DNA of 64,000 nucleotides from NCBI GenBank assembly GCA_963740835.1, contig CAVUFH010000002.1, positions 682,001 through 746,000 on the forward strand, read 5' to 3'. Within the stretch, counting starts at the first letter, position 1; every line of letters begins with the position of its first letter. The notes under the pieces are model-generated. The model had not been told where the DNA came from. It saw nothing but the letters and a program-made list of their open reading frames with translations, and searched no databases. This document shows, piece after piece, positions 24,251-34,847 of this stretch. The translations under genes were made by a program, and so were the position numbers. This stretch comes from CAVUFH01 sp963740835. Its GTDB lineage: Bacteria > Actinomycetota > Acidimicrobiia > IMCC26256 > PALSA-610.

Positions 24251-24916
24251 ATGCCCGCGCGCGACGCGCCCGCCCAGAACGCGCCAGCCGATCCGGTCCC
24301 GCCGGGGTCCGGCGTTCCTTCTCCTCTTGGTTCCGGGACGCAGGGCGGTTCCGGTACGCAGGGCGGTTCCGGGACCCAGGTGCTCCGCACCCGGGTCTTC
24401 GATGCCGCGGACCTGCGCCGCGCCGTCACCCGCATCGCGCACGAGATCGTCGAGCGCAACCACGGCGCCCAGGACACGGTCCTCGTCGGGATGTACACGC
24501 GCGGTGTGGCGCTCGCCCGGCGCATCGGCGCCGCGATCACGAGCTTCGAGGCGGTGGAGGTGCCCACCGGCACGCTCGACGTCGCCTTCTACCGTGACGA
24601 CATCGGCCTGCGACCGGTCGCGCCGCTCGGACCGACCGAGGTCCCCGACATCACCGACCGCGTCGTGGTGCTCGTCGACGACGTCCTGTTCACCGGCCGC
24701 ACGACGCGTGCCGCGCTCGAGGCCCTGCTCGAGCTCGGCCGGCCGCGTGCGGTGCAGTTCGCGGTGCTCATCGACCGCGGACACCGGGAGCTCCCGATCC
24801 GGGCCGACTACGTCGGCAAGAACCTGCCGACCAAGATCGCCGAGGACGTACGGGTCCGCCTCACCGAGGTCGACGGCGCGCCCGACGCGGTCGAGATCTG
24901 GGGTGAGGACGCGTGA
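24251..24916 (+). CDS. pyrR: Bifunctional PyrR: pyr operon regulator / uracil phosphoribosyltransferase
   Basis: This 221-residue protein has a normal PyrR core from about residue 45 (VLRTRVFDAADLRRAVTRIAHEIVERN), the PRPP loop VVLVDDVLFTGRTTRAAL, and the ending PTKIAEDVRVRL. PyrR binds pyr mRNA when UMP/UTP is high. An extra N-terminal extension of about 40 residues is rich in Pro and Gly and contains three copies of a GSGTQG-like repeat, encoded by an 18-base tandem repeat. ATG 24251 is preceded by ACGGAGGAG. The stop overlaps pyrB (GTGA). It is the first gene of the pyrimidine operon. Confidence 0.94.
   Translation: MPARDAPAQNAPADPVPPGSGVPSPLGSGTQGGSGTQGGSGTQVLRTRVFDAADLRRAVTRIAHEIVERNHGAQDTVLVGMYTRGVALARRIGAAITSFEAVEVPTGTLDVAFYRDDIGLRPVAPLGPTEVPDITDRVVVLVDDVLFTGRTTRAALEALLELGRPRAVQFAVLIDRGHRELPIRADYVGKNLPTKIAEDVRVRLTEVDGAPDAVEIWGEDA
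24329..24380 (+). repeat. 18-base tandem repeat (about 3 units) in the pyrR N-terminal extension
   Basis: Units at 24329-24346, 24347-24364 and 24365-24380 share GGTTCCGG(G/T)AC(G/C)CAGG. They stay in frame and encode GSGTQG-type repeats. Confidence 0.8.
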
Positions 24917-25863
24917 AGCACCTGCTCTCCGTCGACGATCTGTCGGGGCCCGAAGCCGGTACCTCGGGGGTGCGCGCCGGCATCGAAGCGATCTTCGATC
25001 TCACGGACACGTTCGTCGAGGTCACCCGCCGCGACATCCCGAAGGTTCCCGCGCTGCGCGGCAAGACCGTCGTGTCCCTCTTCTACGAGGACTCGACCCG
25101 CACCCGGCTGTCGTTCGAGACCGCGGCCAAACGGCTCTCGGCCGACACGATGACCTTCGCGGTTTCGTCGTCGTCGGTGAAGAAGGGTGAGAGCCTCCTC
25201 GACACGGTGCAGACGATCGAAGCGATGGGCGTCGACGCGATCGTCGTGCGGCACTCCGCCGCAGGCGCGGCGCACCGGGTGGCGGCGTGGTCGCAGGCGA
25301 GCGTCGTGAACGGCGGCGACGGGCGCCACGAGCACCCGACGCAGGCGTTGCTCGACGCGTACACGCTCCGGACCCACCGCGGCCCCTCGCTCGACGGCTG
25401 CCGCATCGCGATCGTCGGCGACATCCGCAACTCGCGGGTCGCCCGCAGCAATGTGAAGGCGTTCCACGCGCTCGGCTGCGAGGTGACGCTCGTCGCGCCG
25501 CCGACGCTCGTGCCGGAACGACTCGACGGATGGCCGGTGACCGTCGCCTACGACTTGGATCAGGTGCTGCCGGACGTCGACGTCGTGTACCTGCTGCGTA
25601 TCCAGCGTGAGCGCATCGACCAGGCATTGTTCCCGTCGATCCGCGAGTACGCGCGCCGGTGGGGGCTCACCGTGGAACGCGCGGCACGCTGCAAGCCGGA
25701 CACGTTGGTGATGCATCCGGGCCCGATGAACCGCGGTGTCGAGATCGCGGACGAGGTCGCGAACTCGACGCGCTCGCTCGTGACGGAACAGGTCGCGAAC
25801 GGCGTCGCGGTGCGCATGGCGGTGCTGTGGTCGCTGCTCGGCTCGGGAGGTCCCTTTGTCTGA
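24913..25863 (+). CDS. pyrB: Aspartate carbamoyltransferase catalytic subunit
   Basis: This 316-residue enzyme condenses carbamoyl phosphate and aspartate. The carbamoyl-phosphate loop FYEDSTRTRLSFETAAKRL (about residues 53-71), the following SSSVKKGESL, HPTQALLD, and the aspartate loop in MHPGPMNRGVEI are all present. No pyrI regulatory subunit is found. GTG 24913 overlaps the pyrR stop, and the gene ends inside the start of pyrC. Confidence 0.96.
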   Translation: MKHLLSVDDLSGPEAGTSGVRAGIEAIFDLTDTFVEVTRRDIPKVPALRGKTVVSLFYEDSTRTRLSFETAAKRLSADTMTFAVSSSSVKKGESLLDTVQTIEAMGVDAIVVRHSAAGAAHRVAAWSQASVVNGGDGRHEHPTQALLDAYTLRTHRGPSLDGCRIAIVGDIRNSRVARSNVKAFHALGCEVTLVAPPTLVPERLDGWPVTVAYDLDQVLPDVDVVYLLRIQRERIDQALFPSIREYARRWGLTVERAARCKPDTLVMHPGPMNRGVEIADEVANSTRSLVTEQVANGVAVRMAVLWSLLGSGGPFV

Positions 25864-27181
25864 GGGGAGGGGCACCGCCTCGGGCCCGGAACTGCTCGTG
25901 CGGGGCGGGCGGGTGCTCGACGCGACGGGGATGCGCGCCGCCGACGTGCGGGTGGTCGACGGCCGCGTCGCCGAGGTCGGCTCCGCGCTGTCGGCCGGCG
26001 CGGGCGCGACCGTCCTCGACGCCGAGGGCGCGATCGTCACGCCGGGCCTCGTCGATTTGCAGGTCCACTTCCGCGAGCCCGGCCGCGAAGACGCCGAAGA
26101 CGTCGAGAGCGGCGCGCGCGCCGCTGCCCTGGGGGGCTGCACCGCGGTGGTGTGCATGCCGAACACCGACCCGCCGCTCGACGACGCGGCGGTGGCCGAA
26201 GCTGTGCTCGAACGGGGCCGGTGGGCAGTGTGTGACGTGCGCGTCGCCGGTTGCATCACGAAGGGCCGCCGGGGCGTGGAGCTCGCGCCGCTCGGCGAAC
26301 TCTACGACGCCGGCGTGCGCATCTTCACCGACGACGGCGACTGCGTCGCCGATGCGCAGGTGATGCGGCACGCGTTCGAGTACGCGTCGGCGCTCGCCGG
26401 CGCCGTCATCGCGCAACACGCCGAAGATCCCGCGCTCGTGCGCGGCGGTCACATGCACGAGGGCGCGTGGTCGGCGCGGCTGGGGATTCCCGGCCGGCCC
26501 GCGGAAGCGGAGTCGTCGATCGTGGCGCGCGATCTCGCGCTCGCGTGGATGACCGGCGGCCGCTACCACGTGTTGCACCTCTCCACCGCGCAGTCGGCCG
26601 ACCTGGTGCGCGCCGCCAAGGCCGACGGTGTGCGCGTCACGGCCGAGTGCACGCCACAGCACCTCGTGCTCACAGACGAGCGCTGCGCGGGCTTCGATCC
26701 CGTGTTCAAGATGAACCCGCCGCTGCGCGAGCAAGCCGACGTCGACGCGCTCCGTGTTGCGCTGCTCGACGGAACGATCGACGCAATCGCCACCGACCAC
26801 GCACCCCACGCGCGCGAGACGAAAGACGTCCCGTTCGAGGACGCCCCGCCGGGCATGCTCGGCGTCGAGACTGCGCTCGCGGTCGTGCACACCACGCTGG
26901 TGGCGCCGGGCGTGCTGACGCTCGCTCAGGCGTTCGCCGCGCTCTCGTGGCAGCCGGCGTGCATCGCCGGCGTCGACGCCGACGGGCACGGAGGTCCGAT
27001 CGCGCCCGGCGCACCGGCGCATCTCTGCGTGTTCGACCCGAACGAGGTGTGGGTCGTCGATGCGCAGCGGCTCGCGAGCCGATCGGTGAACTCGCCGTGG
27101 GACGGGTGGAAGCTCACCGGCCGCGTCCGCCACACGGTGTTGCGCGGCGTCCCCACCGTCCGCGAAGGCAGCCTCGCATGA
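25856..27181 (+). CDS. pyrC: Dihydroorotase
   Basis: This 441-residue amidohydrolase closes carbamoyl aspartate to dihydroorotate. Expected elements are GAIVTPGLVDLQVHFREPG, CMPNTDPPLDD, FTDDGDCV, IAQHAEDP, HLSTAQSADL and ATDHAPH. An oddity is DLQVHFREPG, where the family usually has DxHxHxREPG: the first metal-binding His is Gln. The second His and the later His/Asp ligands are kept, so activity is likely but should not be assumed. The TTG start 25856 follows GGGAGG and overlaps the pyrB stop by 8 bases. Confidence 0.92.
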   Translation: MSEGRGTASGPELLVRGGRVLDATGMRAADVRVVDGRVAEVGSALSAGAGATVLDAEGAIVTPGLVDLQVHFREPGREDAEDVESGARAAALGGCTAVVCMPNTDPPLDDAAVAEAVLERGRWAVCDVRVAGCITKGRRGVELAPLGELYDAGVRIFTDDGDCVADAQVMRHAFEYASALAGAVIAQHAEDPALVRGGHMHEGAWSARLGIPGRPAEAESSIVARDLALAWMTGGRYHVLHLSTAQSADLVRAAKADGVRVTAECTPQHLVLTDERCAGFDPVFKMNPPLREQADVDALRVALLDGTIDAIATDHAPHARETKDVPFEDAPPGMLGVETALAVVHTTLVAPGVLTLAQAFAALSWQPACIAGVDADGHGGPIAPGAPAHLCVFDPNEVWVVDAQRLASRSVNSPWDGWKLTGRVRHTVLRGVPTVREGSLA

Positions 27182-28275
27182 ATTCCTCTCTCGAAACCGC
27201 ACATCTGGTGCTGGCCGACGGCGCAGTGTTCGAAGGGGTCGCGGTGGGACACCGTCCTGACGACGGTGTCGCGGCCGGCGAGGTCGTGTTCAACACCGCG
27301 CTCTCGGGCTACCAGGAGATCCTCACCGATCCGTCGTATGCGGGGCAGATCATCACGTTCACGTATCCGCACATCGGCAACTACGGGATCAACATCGACG
27401 ACGACCAGGCGGCCGCCCCGCACTGCCGCGGTGTGATCGTCCGTGACCTGGCGCGCCGCGCGTCCAACTGGCGGGCGACGGATCACCTCGACGGCTTCCT
27501 CCGCCGGCACCGGCTCGCGGGGATCGCGGGCATCGACACCCGTCGGCTCACGCGGCACATCCGCGAAGCCGGCGCGCGGCCGGGTGCATTCGGTGTCGCC
27601 GATCCCGACACGTTGCTCGCGGCCGCGCGCGCCGACGGCGGTACCGACGGTCAGGACCTCGCCAACGTCGTGACCACGCGCGAGTCGTACACGACCGGCC
27701 CCGACGACGCGCCCTACTTCGTCGTCGCGTACGACTTCGGGATCAAGCGCTCGATCGTCGACCAGTTGGTCGCGGCCGGCTGCCAGGTCGAGGTTGTCCC
27801 CGCGTCCACGAGCGCGGCCGATGTGCTCGCGCGTGAGCCCGATGGCGTCTTCTTGTCGAACGGTCCCGGCGATCCGGCCGCGGTCGTGAACGCGCGGGAG
27901 AACGTCGCCGCGCTGCTCGGCACGGTTCCGGTCTTCGGCATCTGCCTCGGGCACCAGATCATGGGCCTCGCGCTCGGTGGGCGCACCTTCAAGTTGAAGT
28001 TCGGTCACCACGGGGGGAACCATCCGGTACAGCACCTCGAGTCGGGCCGGGTGGAGATCACCAGCCAGAACCACAACTACGCCGTCGACGCCGCGTCGCT
28101 GCCCGACACCGCCACCGTGTCGCACCTGAACTTGAACGACGGCGACTTGGAGGGAGTGCGTTGCGCGCCCCTCAACGCATTCAGCGTGCAGTACCACCCG
28201 GAAGCCGGGCCCGGGCCGCACGACGCGCGCTACCTGTTCACGGAATTCACCGAACTGATGAGGACCAGCAGTTGA
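27178..28275 (+). CDS. carA: Carbamoyl-phosphate synthase small subunit (glutaminase)
   Basis: This 365-residue subunit supplies ammonia to CarB. The N-terminal domain has FNTALSGYQEILTDPSYAGQIITFTYPHIGNYG. The class I glutamine amidotransferase domain has the nucleophile in FGICLGHQIMGLALGG, SNGPGDPA, and the His-Glu pair in QYHPEAGPGPHD. ATG 27178 overlaps the pyrC stop (ATGA). The stop lies in a 12-base tandem repeat before carB. Confidence 0.96.
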   Translation: MNSSLETAHLVLADGAVFEGVAVGHRPDDGVAAGEVVFNTALSGYQEILTDPSYAGQIITFTYPHIGNYGINIDDDQAAAPHCRGVIVRDLARRASNWRATDHLDGFLRRHRLAGIAGIDTRRLTRHIREAGARPGAFGVADPDTLLAAARADGGTDGQDLANVVTTRESYTTGPDDAPYFVVAYDFGIKRSIVDQLVAAGCQVEVVPASTSAADVLAREPDGVFLSNGPGDPAAVVNARENVAALLGTVPVFGICLGHQIMGLALGGRTFKLKFGHHGGNHPVQHLESGRVEITSQNHNYAVDAASLPDTATVSHLNLNDGDLEGVRCAPLNAFSVQYHPEAGPGPHDARYLFTEFTELMRTSS

Positions 28276-28306
28276 CGCGAAGGTTCACGCGACCGTTGAC
28301 GCGACC
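28271..28306 (+). repeat. Three 12-base tandem repeats at the carA-carB junction
   Basis: GTTGACGCGAAG (28271-28282), GTTCACGCGACC (28283-28294) and GTTGACGCGACC (28295-28306). The first unit contains the carA TGA stop. Confidence 0.8.
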
Positions 28307-28327
28307 ATTCATTGGGGCGGGCGAGTA

Positions 28328-31642
<3,315 letters not shown>

Positions 31643-31645
31643 CCG

Positions 31646-32614
31646 GTGCGAATCCGCCGCCCCGGTGTCGGCCCGGCCGTCGACATGTCGGTCGCACTCG
31701 GAGCGGCGACGCTCCCGAACCCGATCGTTGCCGCATCCGGCACGTTCGGTCACGGCGACGAACTCGCGGCGCTGTGCGATCCGGCGCGGCTCGGCGCGGT
31801 CACAACGAAGTCGGTCGCCGCGTACCCGTGGGCGGGCAACGCGGCGCGCCGCGTCACCGAGACTGCGGGCGGCATGCTCAACTCCGTCGGGCTACCGGGT
31901 CCTGGTGTCGACCTGTGGATGGCACGCGATCTCCCCGCGCTCGAAAGAGTCGGCGCGCGCGTCATCGCATCGATCTGGGGTCGGAGCGTCGACGACTACG
32001 CGGCGGTCGCCGCGTCGTTGAAGGATGTGGCCGATCGGGTCGTCGCGCTCGAGGTGAATCTGTCGTGTCCGAACGTCGAGGCGCGGCGCGACATGTTCTC
32101 GCACTCACCCGACGCGACGCACGCCGCGATCATTGCGGTCGTCGACACGGTGCCCGCGTCGCTCCCCGTGTTCGCGAAGCTGTCACCGAACGTCACCGAC
32201 ATCGTCGCGATCGCGCGCTCGGCGGTCGGCGCCGGCGCGGTCGGGCTCACACTCGTCAACACCGTAATGGGACTCGCGATCGACACCGACGCGCGCGCGC
32301 CGAAGCTCGGCGCTGGCGGCGGTGGTCTCAGCGGCGCGCCGATCAAGCCGATCGCGTTGCGCGCGGTGTGGGAGGTCGCGCAGGCGCTGCCGGGCACGTC
32401 CATCATCGGCACGGGTGGCGTGCGCACCGGACAGGACGCGATCGAGATGTTGCTCGCGGGCGCGCACGCGGTCGGTGTCGGCACCGCGACGTTCGCGGAC
32501 CCGCGCGCGCCGCTGCACATCGCGACGGAAGTCGAACACTGGTGCCGCGCGCACGGCGTGTCCCGCGTGCGGGAGCTCACAGGAGGCCTGTCACTACCAT
32601 GGCCACCGCGATGA
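31646..32614 (+). CDS. pyrD: Dihydroorotate dehydrogenase, class 1B type
   Basis: This 322-residue FMN enzyme oxidises dihydroorotate. The start VDMSVALGAATLPNPIVAASGTFGHG, the active-site cysteine in VNLSCPNV, NTVMGLAIDTD and the IIGTGGVRTGQDAIEMLLAGA phosphate site are typical of PyrD of class 1 rather than membrane class 2. Class 1B enzymes normally pair with PyrK, an iron-sulfur flavoprotein, but no pyrK lies in this operon. GTG 31646 is three bases after the carB stop; the end overlaps pyrF by 16 bases. Confidence 0.93.
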   Translation: MRIRRPGVGPAVDMSVALGAATLPNPIVAASGTFGHGDELAALCDPARLGAVTTKSVAAYPWAGNAARRVTETAGGMLNSVGLPGPGVDLWMARDLPALERVGARVIASIWGRSVDDYAAVAASLKDVADRVVALEVNLSCPNVEARRDMFSHSPDATHAAIIAVVDTVPASLPVFAKLSPNVTDIVAIARSAVGAGAVGLTLVNTVMGLAIDTDARAPKLGAGGGGLSGAPIKPIALRAVWEVAQALPGTSIIGTGGVRTGQDAIEMLLAGAHAVGVGTATFADPRAPLHIATEVEHWCRAHGVSRVRELTGGLSLPWPPR

Positions 32615-33312
32615 CCACCCCCGGCGCCGACGTGCGCAGCCGTCTCGCCCTCGCGCTCGACGTCCCTGACCTGGACCAAGCCGTCGCGATGGCGCGTCAG
32701 CTCGCGCCGTGGTTCGGGGTAGCGAAGGTCGGGCTCGAGCTGTTCTCCGCAGCCGGCCCGGACGCGATCGCTCGCATGCGCGGGCTCGACCTCGCGGTGT
32801 TCGCGGACCTGAAGCTGCACGACATCCCCACCACGGTCGAGCGCGCCGCGCGCGTCCTCGGACGTTACGGCGCGACGTACGTGAACTTCCACGCGGCCGG
32901 CGGTGTCGACATGATGCGCGGCGCGCTGGCGGGCCTCGCCGAGGGCGCGCGCGACGCCGGGCTCCCTGCTCCGGTCGGTTTGGCGGTTACCGTGTTGACG
33001 AGCGAGGAAGACGCGAGCGCGTTCGCGCCGCGCTTGCGCGCGGTGGTCGACGCGGGCTGCGGCGGTGTCGTCTGTTCGATGCACGAAGTCGCCGCGGTCA
33101 AGGCTGCGCGCGCGGATCTCGTGACTGCGGTTCCAGGTGTGCGGTTCGCGACCGACGACCGCAACGATCAACGGCGGCTCGGGACACCGGAGGCCGCCGC
33201 TGCCGCCGGCGCCGACATCCTGGTGGTGGGACGCGCGGTCACGGCGGCCGCCGATCCGGCGCGCGTCGCGCGCGCGATGCACACGGCCGTGACCGGCGTC
33301 GTGGTGGGCTAG
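32599..33312 (+). CDS. pyrF: Orotidine 5'-phosphate decarboxylase
   Basis: This 237-residue barrel enzyme decarboxylates OMP to UMP. The catalytic Lys-Asp array is in VFADLKLHDIPTTV, with LALALDVPDLDQA at the start and VPGVRFATDDRNDQRR and ILVVGRAVT near the end. ATG 32599 follows AGGAGG at 12 bases; a second in-frame ATG lies at 32608. It is the last gene of the operon. Pyrophosphate-dependent orotate phosphoribosyltransferase (pyrE) is not in the window. Confidence 0.95.
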   Translation: MATAMTTPGADVRSRLALALDVPDLDQAVAMARQLAPWFGVAKVGLELFSAAGPDAIARMRGLDLAVFADLKLHDIPTTVERAARVLGRYGATYVNFHAAGGVDMMRGALAGLAEGARDAGLPAPVGLAVTVLTSEEDASAFAPRLRAVVDAGCGGVVCSMHEVAAVKAARADLVTAVPGVRFATDDRNDQRRLGTPEAAAAAGADILVVGRAVTAAADPARVARAMHTAVTGVVVG

Positions 33313-33346
33313 CGCGACTCGTCGGCGCGCGCAAGCCGTCGCGCAG

Positions 33347-33374
33347 TTGCGGTGCGGGCGAGGGTCGCTATGCT
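33347..33374 (+). promoter_or_regulatory. Promoter for mihF
   Basis: TTGCGG (33347-33352), 16 bases, then TATGCT (33369-33374). A start near 33381 leaves a leader of about 128 bases before mihF, with no gene in it. A weak inverted repeat (33312-33318 with 33338-33344) just upstream may end pyrF transcription. Confidence 0.55.
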
Positions 33375-33508
33375 GGCCCGCCGTTGCGTCGAGCGTGCAC
33401 GAATACACAATCGCTGCACGTGCCGGCGCTCCTTGTTCGCTAGAGAACGCACACGAATTCGCACTCCGGCTCGCGGGGAGACGGAGGTTCCACGATGAGG
33501 AGTCCGCT

Positions 33509-33895
33509 ATGGCGAACCCGCCCTTGCTCACACCGGAGCAGCGCCAGGCGGCGCTCGAGAAGGCGGCCGCGGCGCGCCGTCAGCGGGCGGAGGTCAAGGA
33601 CAAGCTGAAGATCGGTTCGCTGTCGCTCGAAGAGCTCTTCGACCAAGCCGACCGCAAGGACGAAGCGGGCGGCATGCTGGCGAAGCTGCGCGTCGTGAAC
33701 GTGCTCGAATCGCTGCCCGGGATCGGCAAGGTGAACGCGACCCGGCTGATGCGCGCGCTCGACGTGAGCGACACCCGTCGCCTCGGCGGGGTGGGCCAGA
33801 AGCAGCGCGAGCGGCTGCTCCGTGCCGCCGAGGACGCCGACTACCGCCGCGAGTTGCTGAACGACCAACGCAAGCGGGATGGGGGCACCCCATAG
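33509..33895 (+). CDS. mihF: Actinobacterial integration host factor mIHF
   Basis: This 128-residue basic protein matches the actinobacterial IHF family, an essential nucleoid protein in mycobacteria and unrelated to the HU/IHF fold. The N-terminal charged helix (QRQAALEKAAAARRQRAEVKDKLK) is followed by the S13-like helix-two-turn-helix with LESLPGIGKVNATRLMRALDVSDTRRLGGVGQKQRERLL. It sits in its conserved place before gmk and rpoZ. ATG 33509 is preceded by AGGAG. Confidence 0.92.
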   Translation: MANPPLLTPEQRQAALEKAAAARRQRAEVKDKLKIGSLSLEELFDQADRKDEAGGMLAKLRVVNVLESLPGIGKVNATRLMRALDVSDTRRLGGVGQKQRERLLRAAEDADYRRELLNDQRKRDGGTP

Positions 33896-34464
33896 CCCAA
33901 GGGATCCTGCTCGTTCTCGCCGGCACGTCCGGGGCCGGCAAGGGAACGGTCGGCAAGCTGCTCCGGGAGCGGGACCCGGCGCTGCGGTGGTCCGTCTCGT
34001 GGGCCACGCGGCCCCGGCGGGCCGACGAGATCGACGGCGTCGACTACCACTTCGTCAGCCTCGAGGACTTCGAGCGGCTCCGGGCCGCCGGGGGCTTCCT
34101 CGAGTCGTACGAGGTGTTCGGCGACCTCCGGGGCACGCCCAAGCACTTCATCGTCGAGGAGCTCGGGGCCGGCCACGACGTGATGCTCGAAGTCGACGTG
34201 CAGGGCGCGCTCGCGGTCCGGCGCATCATCCCCGAGGCGCTGCTCGTGTTCCTCCAGGCGCCGTCGCGGGCCGAGCAGCGCCGCCGGCTCGAAGCGAGGG
34301 GGAGCGAGACGCCTGAATCGCTCGCGCGGCGGCTCGATCGGGCCCCGGCCGAAGAAGAGCTCGGCCGCACCCAGTTCGACGCGGTCGTGGTGAACCACGA
34401 GGTCAGCCAAGCCGCGGACGAGGTCGCTGCTATCCTGGCCACCCGCCGCGCGGCCCGCTCCTGA
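33892..34464 (+). CDS. gmk: Guanylate kinase (start codon unresolved)
   Basis: The frame encodes a complete guanylate kinase: P-loop LVLAGTSGAGKGTVGKLL, SVSWATRPRRADEIDGVDYHFV, GDLRGTPKH, VMLEVDVQGALAVRR and the lid RGSETPESLARRL. It converts GMP to GDP. No ATG, GTG or TTG precedes the P-loop in this frame. ATG 33879 lies just upstream in another frame; losing one G from the run 33881-33885 would give the start MGHPIAQGILLVLAG. Otherwise an AUA (33892) or AUC start must be assumed. The same indel would alter the end of mihF. The position between mihF and rpoZ is conserved. Confidence 0.88.
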   Translation: MAQGILLVLAGTSGAGKGTVGKLLRERDPALRWSVSWATRPRRADEIDGVDYHFVSLEDFERLRAAGGFLESYEVFGDLRGTPKHFIVEELGAGHDVMLEVDVQGALAVRRIIPEALLVFLQAPSRAEQRRRLEARGSETPESLARRLDRAPAEEELGRTQFDAVVVNHEVSQAADEVAAILATRRAARS

Positions 34465-34510
34465 GTCGCGCCGGTGCTGTTCACTTCCCGCTCCCGAGCT
34501 CCGGAGACCC

Positions 34511-34834
34511 ATGGCCGACCGCCGCGCGTCACTCACCGAACCCCGCATCGAATCGCTCATGCACGAGGTGGACTCGAAGTTCACGCTGGTGACGCTCTCG
34601 GCGATGCGCGCCCGGGAGATCAACGACTACTACAACCAGCTCGGTGAGGGTTTGGGGCGGATCGTCCCCCCGCAGGTGACGTCGGTGTCCCGGAAGCCCC
34701 TGTCGATCGCCCTCGAAGAGGTTGCGGCCGGCAAGATCGAATTCGAGCGGATCGAGCCGGCGGCCGAATCCGAGGCGCCGGAGTCCGAAGCGCGCGCCGG
34801 CGCCGAAGCCGCCACCCCCGACGAGACGGCCTGA
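34511..34834 (+). CDS. rpoZ: RNA polymerase omega subunit
   Basis: This 107-residue protein has the omega core: ESLMHEVDSKFTLVTLSAMRAREINDYY, followed by LSIALEEVAAGKIEFERI. It stabilises the beta-prime subunit. The C-terminal tail is acidic and Ala-rich, a little longer than usual. ATG 34511 is chosen. A TATCCT hexamer at 34431-34436, inside the end of gmk, may serve as a -10 and would give an 68-base leader. coaBC begins 13 bases downstream. Confidence 0.93.
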   Translation: MADRRASLTEPRIESLMHEVDSKFTLVTLSAMRAREINDYYNQLGEGLGRIVPPQVTSVSRKPLSIALEEVAAGKIEFERIEPAAESEAPESEARAGAEAATPDETA

Positions 34835-34847
34835 CCCGCCCGAATCC

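Noticed and set aside
28271..28306. carA-carB tandem repeat as a protein-binding iteron
   Set aside because: Only three imperfect units inside an operon, with one unit covering a stop codon; slippage is the simpler explanation.
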